From the NCBI GenBank assembly GCA_947644305.1, contig CANRYS010000019.1, positions 1-63,939 on the forward strand: a DNA stretch of 63,939 nucleotides. Direction: 5' to 3'. The stretch comes from an uncultured Roseburia sp. (GTDB lineage Bacteria; Bacillota; Clostridia; Lachnospirales; Lachnospiraceae). Below are positions 17,984 to 25,952 of the stretch, piece by piece (the first letter of the stretch is position 1; each line of letters opens with the position of its first letter). The notes beneath the pieces were generated by a model. The model saw nothing but the letters and a program-made list of their open reading frames with translations. It was not told where the DNA came from and ran no database searches. The position numbers and the translations under genes were made by a program.

Positions 17984-19801
17984 TTGAAGAGAACTGGTTC
18001 CATATTTATAGTCTTTGCTATTATACTTCTCTCAACAGCCGGAATGTGGCTGTATCAATCCTGGAGAGATGGACGGGACATCGTGTCCGCCAAAGATATA
18101 AAGAATGCCTATGTGGTAAAAGAAAAGGGAGATAAGCTTCACCTGTACTCGAAAGATGGTGAGGCTGATTATAAAGTGAAAGGAGATTTCCAGGATCAGG
18201 AGTACCGGGGGATCGCCGATGTATGCATCCGGGAGGGGGAAGTAGAAAGCCTCATTTGTAAGCCGGAGATCATTCGGGGAAAGGTGTTAGCTGTGGAGAG
18301 TGGCTCGGTGGATGTGGCGGATTATGGGACACTTCCAGAGGAAGAAAACTGCAGGTGGTATGCGGTGAAAGATGGGATCTCCAGTTGCTCCAGGGACAAT
18401 CTCTATATCGGGCAGACGGATGCAGAATTTGTGGTGGCGGAAGGAAAGATTTGCAGCGTTTTGTTCCGGGGAGATACGGAAGAGGAGGAGAGCAGCGAGA
18501 CACAGAAAGAGCAGCGAATCCGGGTGATCCTGAAAACAGAAAATTTTAGCGGCTATGAACATTCTTCAGCGAAATTGCGAGGAACAAAGAAAATATACGT
18601 ACGAGAGGGGAAGACCCAGAGGGAGTACCAGCCCGGTGAAACCTATGAGATCACTGCGGCTGGTATGAAGGAGAAGCGGATCACCGTAACCTGTGAGGAG
18701 GGAGGGCGCATTGAGTTGTCCAGTCTCAAACGGGGAAAGGAGGCGCCGATCTACCGGGGAGAGTTAGAGATCGTAAAGGCGGGAGACGGGCTTCATATCA
18801 TCAATGAACTGTCTCTGGAGGAATACCTGTATGGAGTGATCCCCAGCGAGATGCCGGCAGAATACCATCCAGAGGCATTGAAGGCCCAGGCGGTCTGTGC
18901 CAGAAGCTATGCGGCGAGGCACATCAAAAACAACCGCCTCAAAGATATGGGCGCTCATGTAGATGACAGCGTATCCTATCAGGTATACAATAACACCCGG
19001 GAGGATGAGCGCTGCAATCAGGCAGTGGACGCCACGAAAGGACAAAAGGTATATTATAAGGATAAGATCGCTTCTACCTATTTCTTTTCTACCTCCTGTG
19101 GGGCAACAACTTCGGCGAAAGACGTAGATTTTAGCGGAAAAGAGCTACCTTATCTGACTGGCAGGCTTCAGGAACCAGATAGTCAGGAAGGGGACAAAAA
19201 AGAACGGGCGAAGTTGGTCTCTGGAACCTTTGGAAATGAAGACCTCTTCCGCAAATTTTTGGATCAGGACAGAAATGTGCTGGATAAGACCCAGTCCTGG
19301 TACCGCTGGAGTACTACCATTTCCCTGGGGGATATCGAAAACAATATCAATACAAAAATAGGCGAGAGATGTCAGGCGGCGGGAGAAAAGATACAGGTAC
19401 GGCAGCCGAACGGAACCTATGTACCTCAGCAGATCAACAGCATCGGAAAGCTCAAAAAGATCAAGGTCAAAACGAGGAAGAGTGGTGGTGTAGTATACAT
19501 GGCAGTCATCGTGGGGACAGAGGCAACGGTGCGGGTGTACTCCGAGTACAACATCCGAATGCTTGTATTTCATGAAAATGCCATTGTGAAAAAGAACGAT
19601 GGGAAGAGTGTATCTGGCATGAATATGCTCCCCAGCGGTTTCTTTGTCATGGATAAGAACGGAAGCTCTTATGATTTCCGGGGCGGCGGTTTTGGCCACG
19701 GAACTGGGATGAGCCAGACCGGAGCTAACGAGCTGGCACAGATGGGAAAGAGTTTCACCGATATATTAGGTTACTATTTTGATGGTACGGAGGTGAGATG
19801 A
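17984..19801 (+). CDS. SpoIID/LytB-domain protein
   Basis: 605 residues; TTG 17984 preceded by AGGGGGG. One N-terminal membrane segment (FIVFAIILLSTAGMWLY) places the rest outside the cytoplasm. The SpoIID/LytB core is clear in the second half: LEEYLYGVIPSEMPAEYHPE, ALKAQAVCARSYA, TYFFSTSCG and GGGFGHGTGMSQTGA. SpoIID proteins cleave peptidoglycan lacking stem peptides during sporulation; LytB-type relatives act on or modulate cell-wall hydrolases. It is larger than SpoIID (about 340 residues) because of a ~250-residue N-terminal region, so a paralogue rather than SpoIID itself is likely. The 3' end overlaps the convergent YihY/BrkB gene by 28 bases. Confidence 0.85.
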   Translation: MKRTGSIFIVFAIILLSTAGMWLYQSWRDGRDIVSAKDIKNAYVVKEKGDKLHLYSKDGEADYKVKGDFQDQEYRGIADVCIREGEVESLICKPEIIRGKVLAVESGSVDVADYGTLPEEENCRWYAVKDGISSCSRDNLYIGQTDAEFVVAEGKICSVLFRGDTEEEESSETQKEQRIRVILKTENFSGYEHSSAKLRGTKKIYVREGKTQREYQPGETYEITAAGMKEKRITVTCEEGGRIELSSLKRGKEAPIYRGELEIVKAGDGLHIINELSLEEYLYGVIPSEMPAEYHPEALKAQAVCARSYAARHIKNNRLKDMGAHVDDSVSYQVYNNTREDERCNQAVDATKGQKVYYKDKIASTYFFSTSCGATTSAKDVDFSGKELPYLTGRLQEPDSQEGDKKERAKLVSGTFGNEDLFRKFLDQDRNVLDKTQSWYRWSTTISLGDIENNINTKIGERCQAAGEKIQVRQPNGTYVPQQINSIGKLKKIKVKTRKSGGVVYMAVIVGTEATVRVYSEYNIRMLVFHENAIVKKNDGKSVSGMNMLPSGFFVMDKNGSSYDFRGGGFGHGTGMSQTGANELAQMGKSFTDILGYYFDGTEVR

Positions 19802-20643
19802 TGTTTTTTCTTTTCCTTTTTGACGAAAAAAACATTGCCTTCAGCGAGAAAGCGGTTGATCAGGGCGCCGGTAAATAAAATATCCATACATACATAGAGC
19901 CAGAGCATAATAAGTACGATGTAGGTCAGGCTGCCATAGACAGAAGAGAAGTTGGTAAAATAATCCACATAAATGGAAAAGAGGTAGCTAAACAGCATCC
20001 ATAGCACCGAAGTAAACAGAGCGCCGGGGATCTCTTCCTTGATCTTCGGTCTGCGGTCCGGGATAAAGGAATAGAGCAGGAGAAAGAATAGGAAAAAGAT
20101 GGTAAACCCAAGGATGGATCGCAGAGAAAAGATGCCGATAAATAAAGGTGTCTCAATGGAAAAAAAGGAATCTATGGCGAGCAGTATTTTGTTTCCATAT
20201 ACGAGTACGATCAGTGAGATCAGTAGGATCACAGCAAAAGAAAGGGTATATAACAGGGAGGAAACACGTTTCAGAAACCAGTTCCTTTGGTTTTTTACGC
20301 CGTAGATCTTATCCAGCCCATAGGTGATTCCCATAAATCCCTTGGAGCCAGACCAGAGCGTTGTGATTACAGTGATGGATAGCAGGGTACCGGATGCCTG
20401 GTGATACGCTTCATTGATCCATCGGGAGAAAATTGTATTCAGATTGCCGGGAACAACAGCCTCCAGCATTCGAACCATGTTTTCTTCTGACAATGGGGTG
20501 TATTTTAAAAGTGTGAAAAAAAACATGACAAAGGGAAAAAAGGAGACCATAATAAAAAACACGACATGGGCAGAATGGATGGACAAGGTGTTTTCACTAA
20601 ATTTGTCTATAAACCACTGAATGACCTTTTTATAGTGTTTCAT
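19774..20643 (-). CDS. YihY/virulence factor BrkB family membrane protein
   Basis: 289 residues on the minus strand. ATG 20643 (MKHYKKVI) has TGGAGG upstream; the longer frame to 20736 has no ribosome site. Typical family features: an amphipathic start, SAHVVFFIMVSFFPFVMFFF, GSKGFMGITYGLDKIY, SFIPDRRPKIKEEIPGA and about six transmembrane helices, with GSLTYIVLIMLWLYV near the end. The family is widespread and often called ribonuclease BN-like by mistake; its role is not settled (envelope or transport). It is convergent with the SpoIID-like gene. Confidence 0.9.
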   Translation of the reverse strand: MKHYKKVIQWFIDKFSENTLSIHSAHVVFFIMVSFFPFVMFFFTLLKYTPLSEENMVRMLEAVVPGNLNTIFSRWINEAYHQASGTLLSITVITTLWSGSKGFMGITYGLDKIYGVKNQRNWFLKRVSSLLYTLSFAVILLISLIVLVYGNKILLAIDSFFSIETPLFIGIFSLRSILGFTIFFLFFLLLYSFIPDRRPKIKEEIPGALFTSVLWMLFSYLFSIYVDYFTNFSSVYGSLTYIVLIMLWLYVCMDILFTGALINRFLAEGNVFFVKKEKKKHHLTSVPSK

Positions 20644-20767
20644 ATGATAACCTCCACAGCAATATTTTTTTCTTTTACAGTTAAGTATATGTAAAAGTAT
20701 GAGAAAAATCAAGATAAAATAAATGTTTACGGTCATAGGGAAGTAATTTCCGATTACAAGGAGAATT

Positions 20768-21877
20768 ATGATGAGAAAGATAGAAAGAAAAACTAAAAAA
20801 GTGATTGTTATAATTGTGGTGGTTATTCTTTGTGTTGCTTTGGCATTTGGCGGTATTATGATATATGGAAAATATCAAATAAGTAAAATACCAGAACTGA
20901 CCTTTATGGAAGCTCTTGAGTACACGACAAAGGACAATGCAGACGCCGTTATAACCGTCGGTATTATCAAAGACGGAGAGGGTTCCTACATGGTATATGG
21001 AGAAAACGGAAAAGAGCTTTCAGCAGAACCTCACATATATGAGATAGGTTCTCTTACAAAAACTTTTACTGCTGCTTTAATAAACAAAGCAATTACTGAG
21101 GGGAAAATCAATATTGATGATACGATAGACTGTTATTTGCCGCTTCCTAATGATAACCAATACCCAACGATAAAAGAATTATTGACACACACTTCAGGAT
21201 ATAAAGAATACTATTTTGAAAGTCCTATGATTTCTAACTTTTTTAAGGGAAGAAATGATTTTTATGGCATAACAAAAGAAATGGTGTTTCAAAAAGCAAG
21301 TGATTTGAGCATGGATAAGGAAAGTTATAACTTTACCTACTCCAACTTTGGTTATGCGGTATTGGGCCTTGTGCTTGAGACGGTATATGATACCAACTAT
21401 ACAACATTGGTAAATGACTTTTTACAGAATAATTTACAACTGACCAATACAAAAATTTCGGATAAAAGTGGTGACCTTGGTAATTATTGGGACTGGGAGG
21501 GAGACGACGCATATTTGTCGGCAGGTGCTATTACATCAAATATATCCGATATGCTTTCCTACGCACAAATGCAACTTGAAAGTAATTCGTATTTTTCGGA
21601 ATGTCATAAAAGCCTTAAAACAATATATGCTTCTACCGAAAATTATAAAACTATGGGTATTCATATGGACGAGATAGGAATGTCTTGGATTATAGATAAT
21701 GAAAACAACATTATTTGGCATAACGGAGGTACGGGGAATTATAACACATATATTGGCTTTAACCTTGAAACGAAAACCGCAGTCGTAGTGCTTTCAAACC
21801 TTGCACCGAACTATCGAATCCCTGCAACTGTACTGGGAGTAAAGTTGTTATTAGAATTGAATAATTTGCGTCGTTGA
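20768..21877 (+). CDS. Serine hydrolase, class C beta-lactamase/penicillin-binding-protein-like
   Basis: 369 residues; ATG 20768 (or 20771, slightly better spaced) after AAGGAG. An N-terminal membrane anchor (VIVIIVVVILCVALAFGGIM) precedes an extracellular serine hydrolase domain with GSLTKTF (SxxK), YSNFGY (YxN) and HNGGTG (HxG), the triad of motifs of class C beta-lactamase-like peptidases (DD-peptidase, esterase). ELLTHTSGY is also typical. True beta-lactamase activity cannot be claimed. Standing alone between BrkB (divergent) and the subtilase (convergent), it forms a single-gene unit ending in stem-loops. Confidence 0.88.
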   Translation: MMRKIERKTKKVIVIIVVVILCVALAFGGIMIYGKYQISKIPELTFMEALEYTTKDNADAVITVGIIKDGEGSYMVYGENGKELSAEPHIYEIGSLTKTFTAALINKAITEGKINIDDTIDCYLPLPNDNQYPTIKELLTHTSGYKEYYFESPMISNFFKGRNDFYGITKEMVFQKASDLSMDKESYNFTYSNFGYAVLGLVLETVYDTNYTTLVNDFLQNNLQLTNTKISDKSGDLGNYWDWEGDDAYLSAGAITSNISDMLSYAQMQLESNSYFSECHKSLKTIYASTENYKTMGIHMDEIGMSWIIDNENNIIWHNGGTGNYNTYIGFNLETKTAVVVLSNLAPNYRIPATVLGVKLLLELNNLRR

Positions 21878-21879
21878 GC

Positions 21880-21908
21880 TAGCCTGACGATTTGGCATCG
21901 TCAGGCTA
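21880..21908. terminator. Strong stem-loop after the serine hydrolase gene
   Basis: TAGCCTGACGAT (21880-21891) pairs perfectly with ATCGTCAGGCTA (21897-21908) over a 5-base loop. No T tract follows, so it may stabilise the mRNA end rather than terminate alone. Confidence 0.6.
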
Positions 21909-21956
21909 ATACAGTATCAGAGGAAAACGCAATGAACAATGAACTGTACATATGGA

Positions 21957-21979
21957 AAATGCCGCCTAAGGCGGCATTT
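21957..21979. repeat. GC-rich palindrome (copy 2 of 3)
   Basis: AAATGCCGCC and GGCGGCATTT form a 10-bp perfect stem with a 3-base loop (TAA). It shares the GCCGCC/GGCGGC core with copies at 18-36 and 25862-25880. Confidence 0.6.
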
Positions 21980-21992
21980 CCAGGTTTTGGAT

Positions 21993-22021
21993 GGCAGTCA
22001 TAGAGATGACTGCCTATTTTT
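21993..22021 (+). terminator. Rho-independent terminator
   Basis: GGCAGTCAT (21993-22001) pairs with ATGACTGCC (22006-22014) over AGAG, then TATTTTTT. It terminates plus-strand transcription and overlaps the last codon of the convergent subtilase gene. Confidence 0.8.
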
Positions 22022-24287
22022 TGATGCGGATTCGGAACACTGCTTTTTTACGACTTCCATCTCTGGCAGTTGCCGTGATCTTAACGGTATGTCCCCGCCC
22101 TTTCTTTTTGGCAGTGACAATTCCTTTGCTGTTTACCGTCGCCCATTTTTTCTTTGAAGAACTCCATTTTACTTTTTTATTTGTGGCATTCGAAGGCGAG
22201 ATAAACACTTTGAGCTTTCGCTTTTTACCTGCCTTAAGGGCAGTTTTGGAGGCGTGAATCCTTATTTTTTTTACTTTGATTTTCTTTTTATTTGTCACAG
22301 TGGTAGAGCTTTTTTGTTCTGATGCGACAAAGGAAGGAGGTATCACGGATGAGTTGGCGGGAGGAATATAGCTGTCCATCCGGCTCAGATCCAGGACACC
22401 ATTGGTAGAACATTTTCCGGTGACGCCTGCCGTGGTTTTCACACAGGTAAGAAGACGTTCTCTTCGGTGGGTGACACTGTCCTCCGGGTAAATTTCGCTG
22501 AGAAGCGCCACTGCTCCTGTGACCATAGGGGCTGCCATGGAGGTACCTTTCATTAATTCATACTGCCCAAATTGTGACGTATCCGGGTCTTGGACGGAGA
22601 TTCCAATATGGTCAATATAATACTGGTTGGTTCCAGTGGAATTACCGGAGGAAACGATGCCCAAAATTTTAAAAAAGATCCGCCCGTCATCTCTTTGGTA
22701 AAAACGGTTATTTTCTGAACCGTAGGGGCCACTGGACTTCTTTACCACATGGCTCCAGGTAAAGCGGCCGTCGATATCGGTATCTCCTAAGATCAATGAT
22801 ACATAGTAATTCGCTGTGACGTCGGGATTGGTATCTGTCACATCAAGATACAAATAATTTTCCTTCTCTTTAAATGACATCGAATCATCGAGATTTATGG
22901 TCCATTGAAGACTTCCCGAATTCGGATCTTCTTGAAAATCTTTTTCACGGGTGTAATGTAAATCTGCTTTTGCCTGGACAGGTATCCCCAAATCTTTATC
23001 CGTATAGAGCTTCTGACAGTCGGTCTCGAAATCGAAGGTCAGAAAATGCTCGGTCTGATGCGGCGTCTTGTTCTTGGAACCGATGCCTGGGAAATAATTA
23101 TCTTCGCAGTAGGTCGATAAAATACGGTCCCCAGGAGCGAAGAGATCCACATCCTCTTTTCCATAATCAGAAAAGCTGCAGGCATTGTCATTGGGATCGG
23201 ATGCGCCGGTTATAATGATAAAATTGCGGTTGTCTGGAATGGCGTATTCTCCCTGATACAGATCGTAGGGACAGGAGAAATAGCTAATGTCATGGTTGAC
23301 ACTGTCATTGCCGGCGGCAAAGACAAAGAGGGTGCCGGATACACCGATCTGATGAACCAGAGCAGACATCGCATAGCTGGAGGTTCCGCCTCCCCAGGAG
23401 CAGTTGACGGCAACGATATTTGCCCCAGCCTGTTTTGCCTGAATGATATAATTCAGAGCTTCCACAATATCTGAATTTCTTGTTTTGCCCTGGGTATCAA
23501 ATACTTTAAGAGCCATTAACTGGGCATTTGAGATCCCGGCGATACCTTTTTGGTTATCGGCTTCGGCCGCGATAACCCCGGCGCAATGGGTCCCATGCCC
23601 CAGGATATCCATGCAGTAGGCGTTGTTATTCGTAAAATCATAGCCATGGATGCCAGGAAGTCCTTTAGAGAGATAGGGATTGTTCCACATTCGACCGGCG
23701 AGATCTTCGTGTTCATAATTTATGCCCGTATCCATAACAGCGATGACGGGAGTACCTTTTTTGGTTTTTGACATCGTGGAGCGGTAGGAAATACCATTGC
23801 TGCTGCCCTGAAAATGGCTTCCGTTATCCAGATACCACTGTTCCTCTGAGTAAGTATCCTCGGTGAGTGATGTGAGGTTTTGGATATAATCTGGTTCCAC
23901 AGAAACCACATATGCCTTGCGGTCCAGTTTATTCATCAACTCTTCCGTGGAATAGGTGTTGGAAGATATCTCCGACACATACAGCGTTTTGTCGGAGAGA
24001 AAATTCTTCTGCTGCCTGCTTTTCGCCAAGATGTCGGCATCTCCCAGGTCATAGGTTTCCTGAATACGGATCTTTCGATCAAAGGAAGCGGTACCTTCCC
24101 TGGTCAGAGAAGTCTCTTCGGGGGAGGCGATGGTCACAAGGACAGTCCCCTCTTCGTATTCGCCTTCTTCCAATGAAACCTTGTGTTTGCTGGTTTCTAT
24201 CGGTTTCGATTCGGCAAGGGAAAAAGATGGTAAAAAGCTGAGGGAAAACGCCAAAATCAACAGTAGTGACAGAATTTTATTTTTCAT
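22014..24287 (-). CDS. Secreted subtilisin-like serine protease with C-terminal Ig-like domain
   Basis: 757 residues on the minus strand. A signal peptide (about 1-25, cleavage near LAES) is followed by a propeptide (about 30-140) and an S8 catalytic domain with AVMDTGIN (D186), GHGTHCAG (H231), FAAGND (N327) and KGTSMAAPMVTG (S583). Between N327 and S583 there is an extra ~180-residue beta-rich segment (about 395-575) that interrupts the protease fold. The C-terminus (about 675-757) is a Lys-rich bacterial Ig-like (Big_2-type) domain: LKVFISPSNATNKKVKWSS, VTAKKKG. It is probably an extracellular or wall-bound protease. An HD-domain gene is divergent upstream. Confidence 0.92.
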   Translation of the reverse strand: MKNKILSLLLILAFSLSFLPSFSLAESKPIETSKHKVSLEEGEYEEGTVLVTIASPEETSLTREGTASFDRKIRIQETYDLGDADILAKSRQQKNFLSDKTLYVSEISSNTYSTEELMNKLDRKAYVVSVEPDYIQNLTSLTEDTYSEEQWYLDNGSHFQGSSNGISYRSTMSKTKKGTPVIAVMDTGINYEHEDLAGRMWNNPYLSKGLPGIHGYDFTNNNAYCMDILGHGTHCAGVIAAEADNQKGIAGISNAQLMALKVFDTQGKTRNSDIVEALNYIIQAKQAGANIVAVNCSWGGGTSSYAMSALVHQIGVSGTLFVFAAGNDSVNHDISYFSCPYDLYQGEYAIPDNRNFIIITGASDPNDNACSFSDYGKEDVDLFAPGDRILSTYCEDNYFPGIGSKNKTPHQTEHFLTFDFETDCQKLYTDKDLGIPVQAKADLHYTREKDFQEDPNSGSLQWTINLDDSMSFKEKENYLYLDVTDTNPDVTANYYVSLILGDTDIDGRFTWSHVVKKSSGPYGSENNRFYQRDDGRIFFKILGIVSSGNSTGTNQYYIDHIGISVQDPDTSQFGQYELMKGTSMAAPMVTGAVALLSEIYPEDSVTHRRERLLTCVKTTAGVTGKCSTNGVLDLSRMDSYIPPANSSVIPPSFVASEQKSSTTVTNKKKIKVKKIRIHASKTALKAGKKRKLKVFISPSNATNKKVKWSSSKKKWATVNSKGIVTAKKKGRGHTVKITATARDGSRKKAVFRIRIKK

Positions 24288-24341
24288 AACATTCCTCCAA
24301 AAATATGTAAAAATTTTAATTTCATATTGTATTATTTTATC

Positions 24342-24361
24342 ATAACTGTTATCATTATACT
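24342..24361. promoter_or_regulatory. Possible operator/promoter between divergent genes
   Basis: The palindrome ATAAC-T-GTTAT (24342-24352) lies next to TATACT (24356-24361), a possible plus-strand -10 for the HD-domain gene. I see no good -35, so this is weak. Confidence 0.25.
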
Positions 24362-24400
24362 AGTATATAAGTGTGTCGAAAACGTGAAAGGAGAAAGATT

Positions 24401-25492
24401 ATGCTTTTTGTAAAAGTAGATGATTTAAAGCCGGGGATGCGTCTAGGTAAGCCGATTTATAATAAGAATGGCGTACTTTTGCATGACCGGGACACCAAAC
24501 TTACGATGCAGGCCATATTTGGAATAAAAAATTTCGGTCTGATTGGATTATACATACTGGAACCTGCAGAGCCGCTTCCCCCGATGTCTGAGGAAGATAT
24601 CAATTTTGAAAGGTTTCAGACCATGGCAGTATTTAGCATCCGCGAAGATCTTGATCTGATCGCAGCGGGCAAGAAGGACAAGGGACTGGACTGGCTTTGT
24701 AGTCTGATCATTAAAAATTATTCCAATCTCCCTCATAAGATCAATTTTGTCCAGAGTCTTCGCAGCGGTGACGATTTTGTATATAAACATAGTATAAATG
24801 TAGCGATCCTTTCCGCGATCATCGCGGGGCGCATGAGTATGCCCGCGGCAAGGGTCAATTCCATTGTAAAAGCGGCGCTTCTGCACGATTGTGGCGGTGT
24901 TAAGGTGAGACAGGGAGGATCAGAGGATGAAGATGTACAGACTCGTGATCTTGTCCGTGTCAATACCATCGAGACGCTGAAAAACTATGGAGAGCTGGAG
25001 GATGATATACTTCGTATCGTACAGCATATGCAGGAAATGTATCAGAGTGAAGGAGACGAAAATGGGAAAGCCGCCGAAGCAGCATGGGCAAATGTCAATG
25101 CAGCGATCTTGTATGTGGCGGATGCTTATGACCGTATGACCGCTATGAAGTCTTTCGAAGAGCCTACCAGTGAGGTGAAAGCATTGCGGGCGCTTTTGGC
25201 AGATCCAGAGATTTACGATCCGGTGGTAGTGCAGGCTCTGATCAATGGTATCAACGTTCTCTATCCTGGTGTCTGTGTGGAACTGACAGGGCATCAAAAG
25301 GGACTTGTTGTCATTGAAAATGAAATGGACATTTTTAAACCCTGGGTACTCAGCTTCCGTGATAATAAACTTTATGATCTTTCCAACCCGTCTTCCTGTG
25401 AAGGACTGGAGCTGGTGGATATCATGAAGACCATGGACAACCGAATCAAGCTGGATCCAGAGCTATTGAAGCAATATGAACCATGCACCTGA
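24401..25492 (+). CDS. HD-domain phosphohydrolase-like protein (degenerate HD-GYP type)
   Basis: 363 residues; ATG 24401 behind AAAGGAG. The N-terminal ~100 residues match the region that precedes HD-GYP domains (VKVDDLKPGMRLGKPIYNKNG). The central domain has VYKHSINVAILSA, ALLHDCGG (HD pair) and VADAYDRMTAM, but the GYP motif after the HD pair is absent (replaced by a VRQGGSEDEDV stretch). HD-GYP proteins hydrolyse cyclic di-GMP; whether this variant is active is open. Single gene, divergent from the subtilase, upstream of the ileS leader. Confidence 0.8.
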   Translation: MLFVKVDDLKPGMRLGKPIYNKNGVLLHDRDTKLTMQAIFGIKNFGLIGLYILEPAEPLPPMSEEDINFERFQTMAVFSIREDLDLIAAGKKDKGLDWLCSLIIKNYSNLPHKINFVQSLRSGDDFVYKHSINVAILSAIIAGRMSMPAARVNSIVKAALLHDCGGVKVRQGGSEDEDVQTRDLVRVNTIETLKNYGELEDDILRIVQHMQEMYQSEGDENGKAAEAAWANVNAAILYVADAYDRMTAMKSFEEPTSEVKALRALLADPEIYDPVVVQALINGINVLYPGVCVELTGHQKGLVVIENEMDIFKPWVLSFRDNKLYDLSNPSSCEGLELVDIMKTMDNRIKLDPELLKQYEPCT

Positions 25493-25515
25493 AAACAAAT
25501 TTTTGCAATTATACA

Positions 25516-25544
25516 TTGACATTTTTTGAAAAAGTAATTATTAT
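25516..25544 (+). promoter_or_regulatory. Sigma-A-type promoter of ileS
   Basis: TTGACA (25516-25521), 17-base spacer, TATTAT (25539-25544). Transcription would start at about 25551, just before the T-box. Confidence 0.7.
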
Positions 25545-25551
25545 ATAGGTT

Positions 25552-25818
25552 AAGAAAAAGACTTTGATGGGGACAGTAGCAGAGAGAAGAAAGTCACAGT
25601 GAGCCGTGGACAGTGGGAACACGGTATGAGTATGCTTATGTGAAGATCACCCCTGAGTTGTGATGCCGAACGGGTTATCAAGTAGGCTGATCCGGATTCC
25701 ACCGTTATATGGAGATGATTCGGCGGTTATGGGTACTCATGGCAGCCCGATCTTACAAAATAGGTGGTAATTATGACAGCTTTGGGGCTTTCATCCTTTT
25801 TTGGGTGGAAGCCCTTTT
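25552..25818 (+). promoter_or_regulatory. T-box leader, tRNA-Ile responsive
   Basis: The leader shows T-box landmarks in order: the AGTAGCAGAGAG-type bulge near 25576, GTGGGAACACGG apical part near 25613-25624, the AGTAGGCTGATCCGG segment with an ATC triplet (25690-25692; another ATC at 25646-25648), and the AAAATAGGTGGTAA T-box core (25757-25770), followed by a terminator. T-boxes pair a specifier codon with uncharged tRNA and expose the antiterminator. An ATC specifier fits the downstream isoleucyl-tRNA synthetase; which ATC is the specifier I could not settle. Confidence 0.88.
25785..25818 (+). terminator. T-box regulatory terminator
   Basis: GGGCTTTCATCC (25785-25796) pairs with GGGTGGAAGCCC (25803-25814) over TTTTTT, then TTTT. 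It is the off-state of the ileS leader. Confidence 0.85.
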
Positions 25819-25861
25819 GGGGCTATGGAAGGATTCTACGCCACTGATTCAAGTATTGTTT

Positions 25862-25880
25862 ATGCCGCCTGCGGCGGCAT
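25862..25880. repeat. GC-rich palindrome (copy 3 of 3)
   Basis: ATGCCGCC and GGCGGCAT with a TGC loop; same core as copies at 18-36 and 21957-21979. It lies between the T-box terminator and ileS. Confidence 0.6.
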
Positions 25881-25911
25881 GTTAGGATTTAGTTCTTTAA
25901 TGCACAATAAG

Positions 25912-25937
25912 GCAAAGGTGAACTGCGTTCACCTTGC
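25912..25937 (+). other. Hairpin just upstream of the ileS ribosome site
   Basis: GCAAAGGTGAAC (25912-25923) pairs, with one bulge, with GTTCACCTTGC (25927-25937), a few bases before TGGAGG. It could affect mRNA stability or translation; nothing more is shown. Confidence 0.45.
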
Positions 25938-25952
25938 GAATGGAGGTAAAAC

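Noticed and set aside
20768-21877. Antibiotic-resistance beta-lactamase
   Set aside because: It has the SxxK/YxN/HxG motifs but also a membrane anchor and general serine-hydrolase features; resistance cannot be inferred from sequence.
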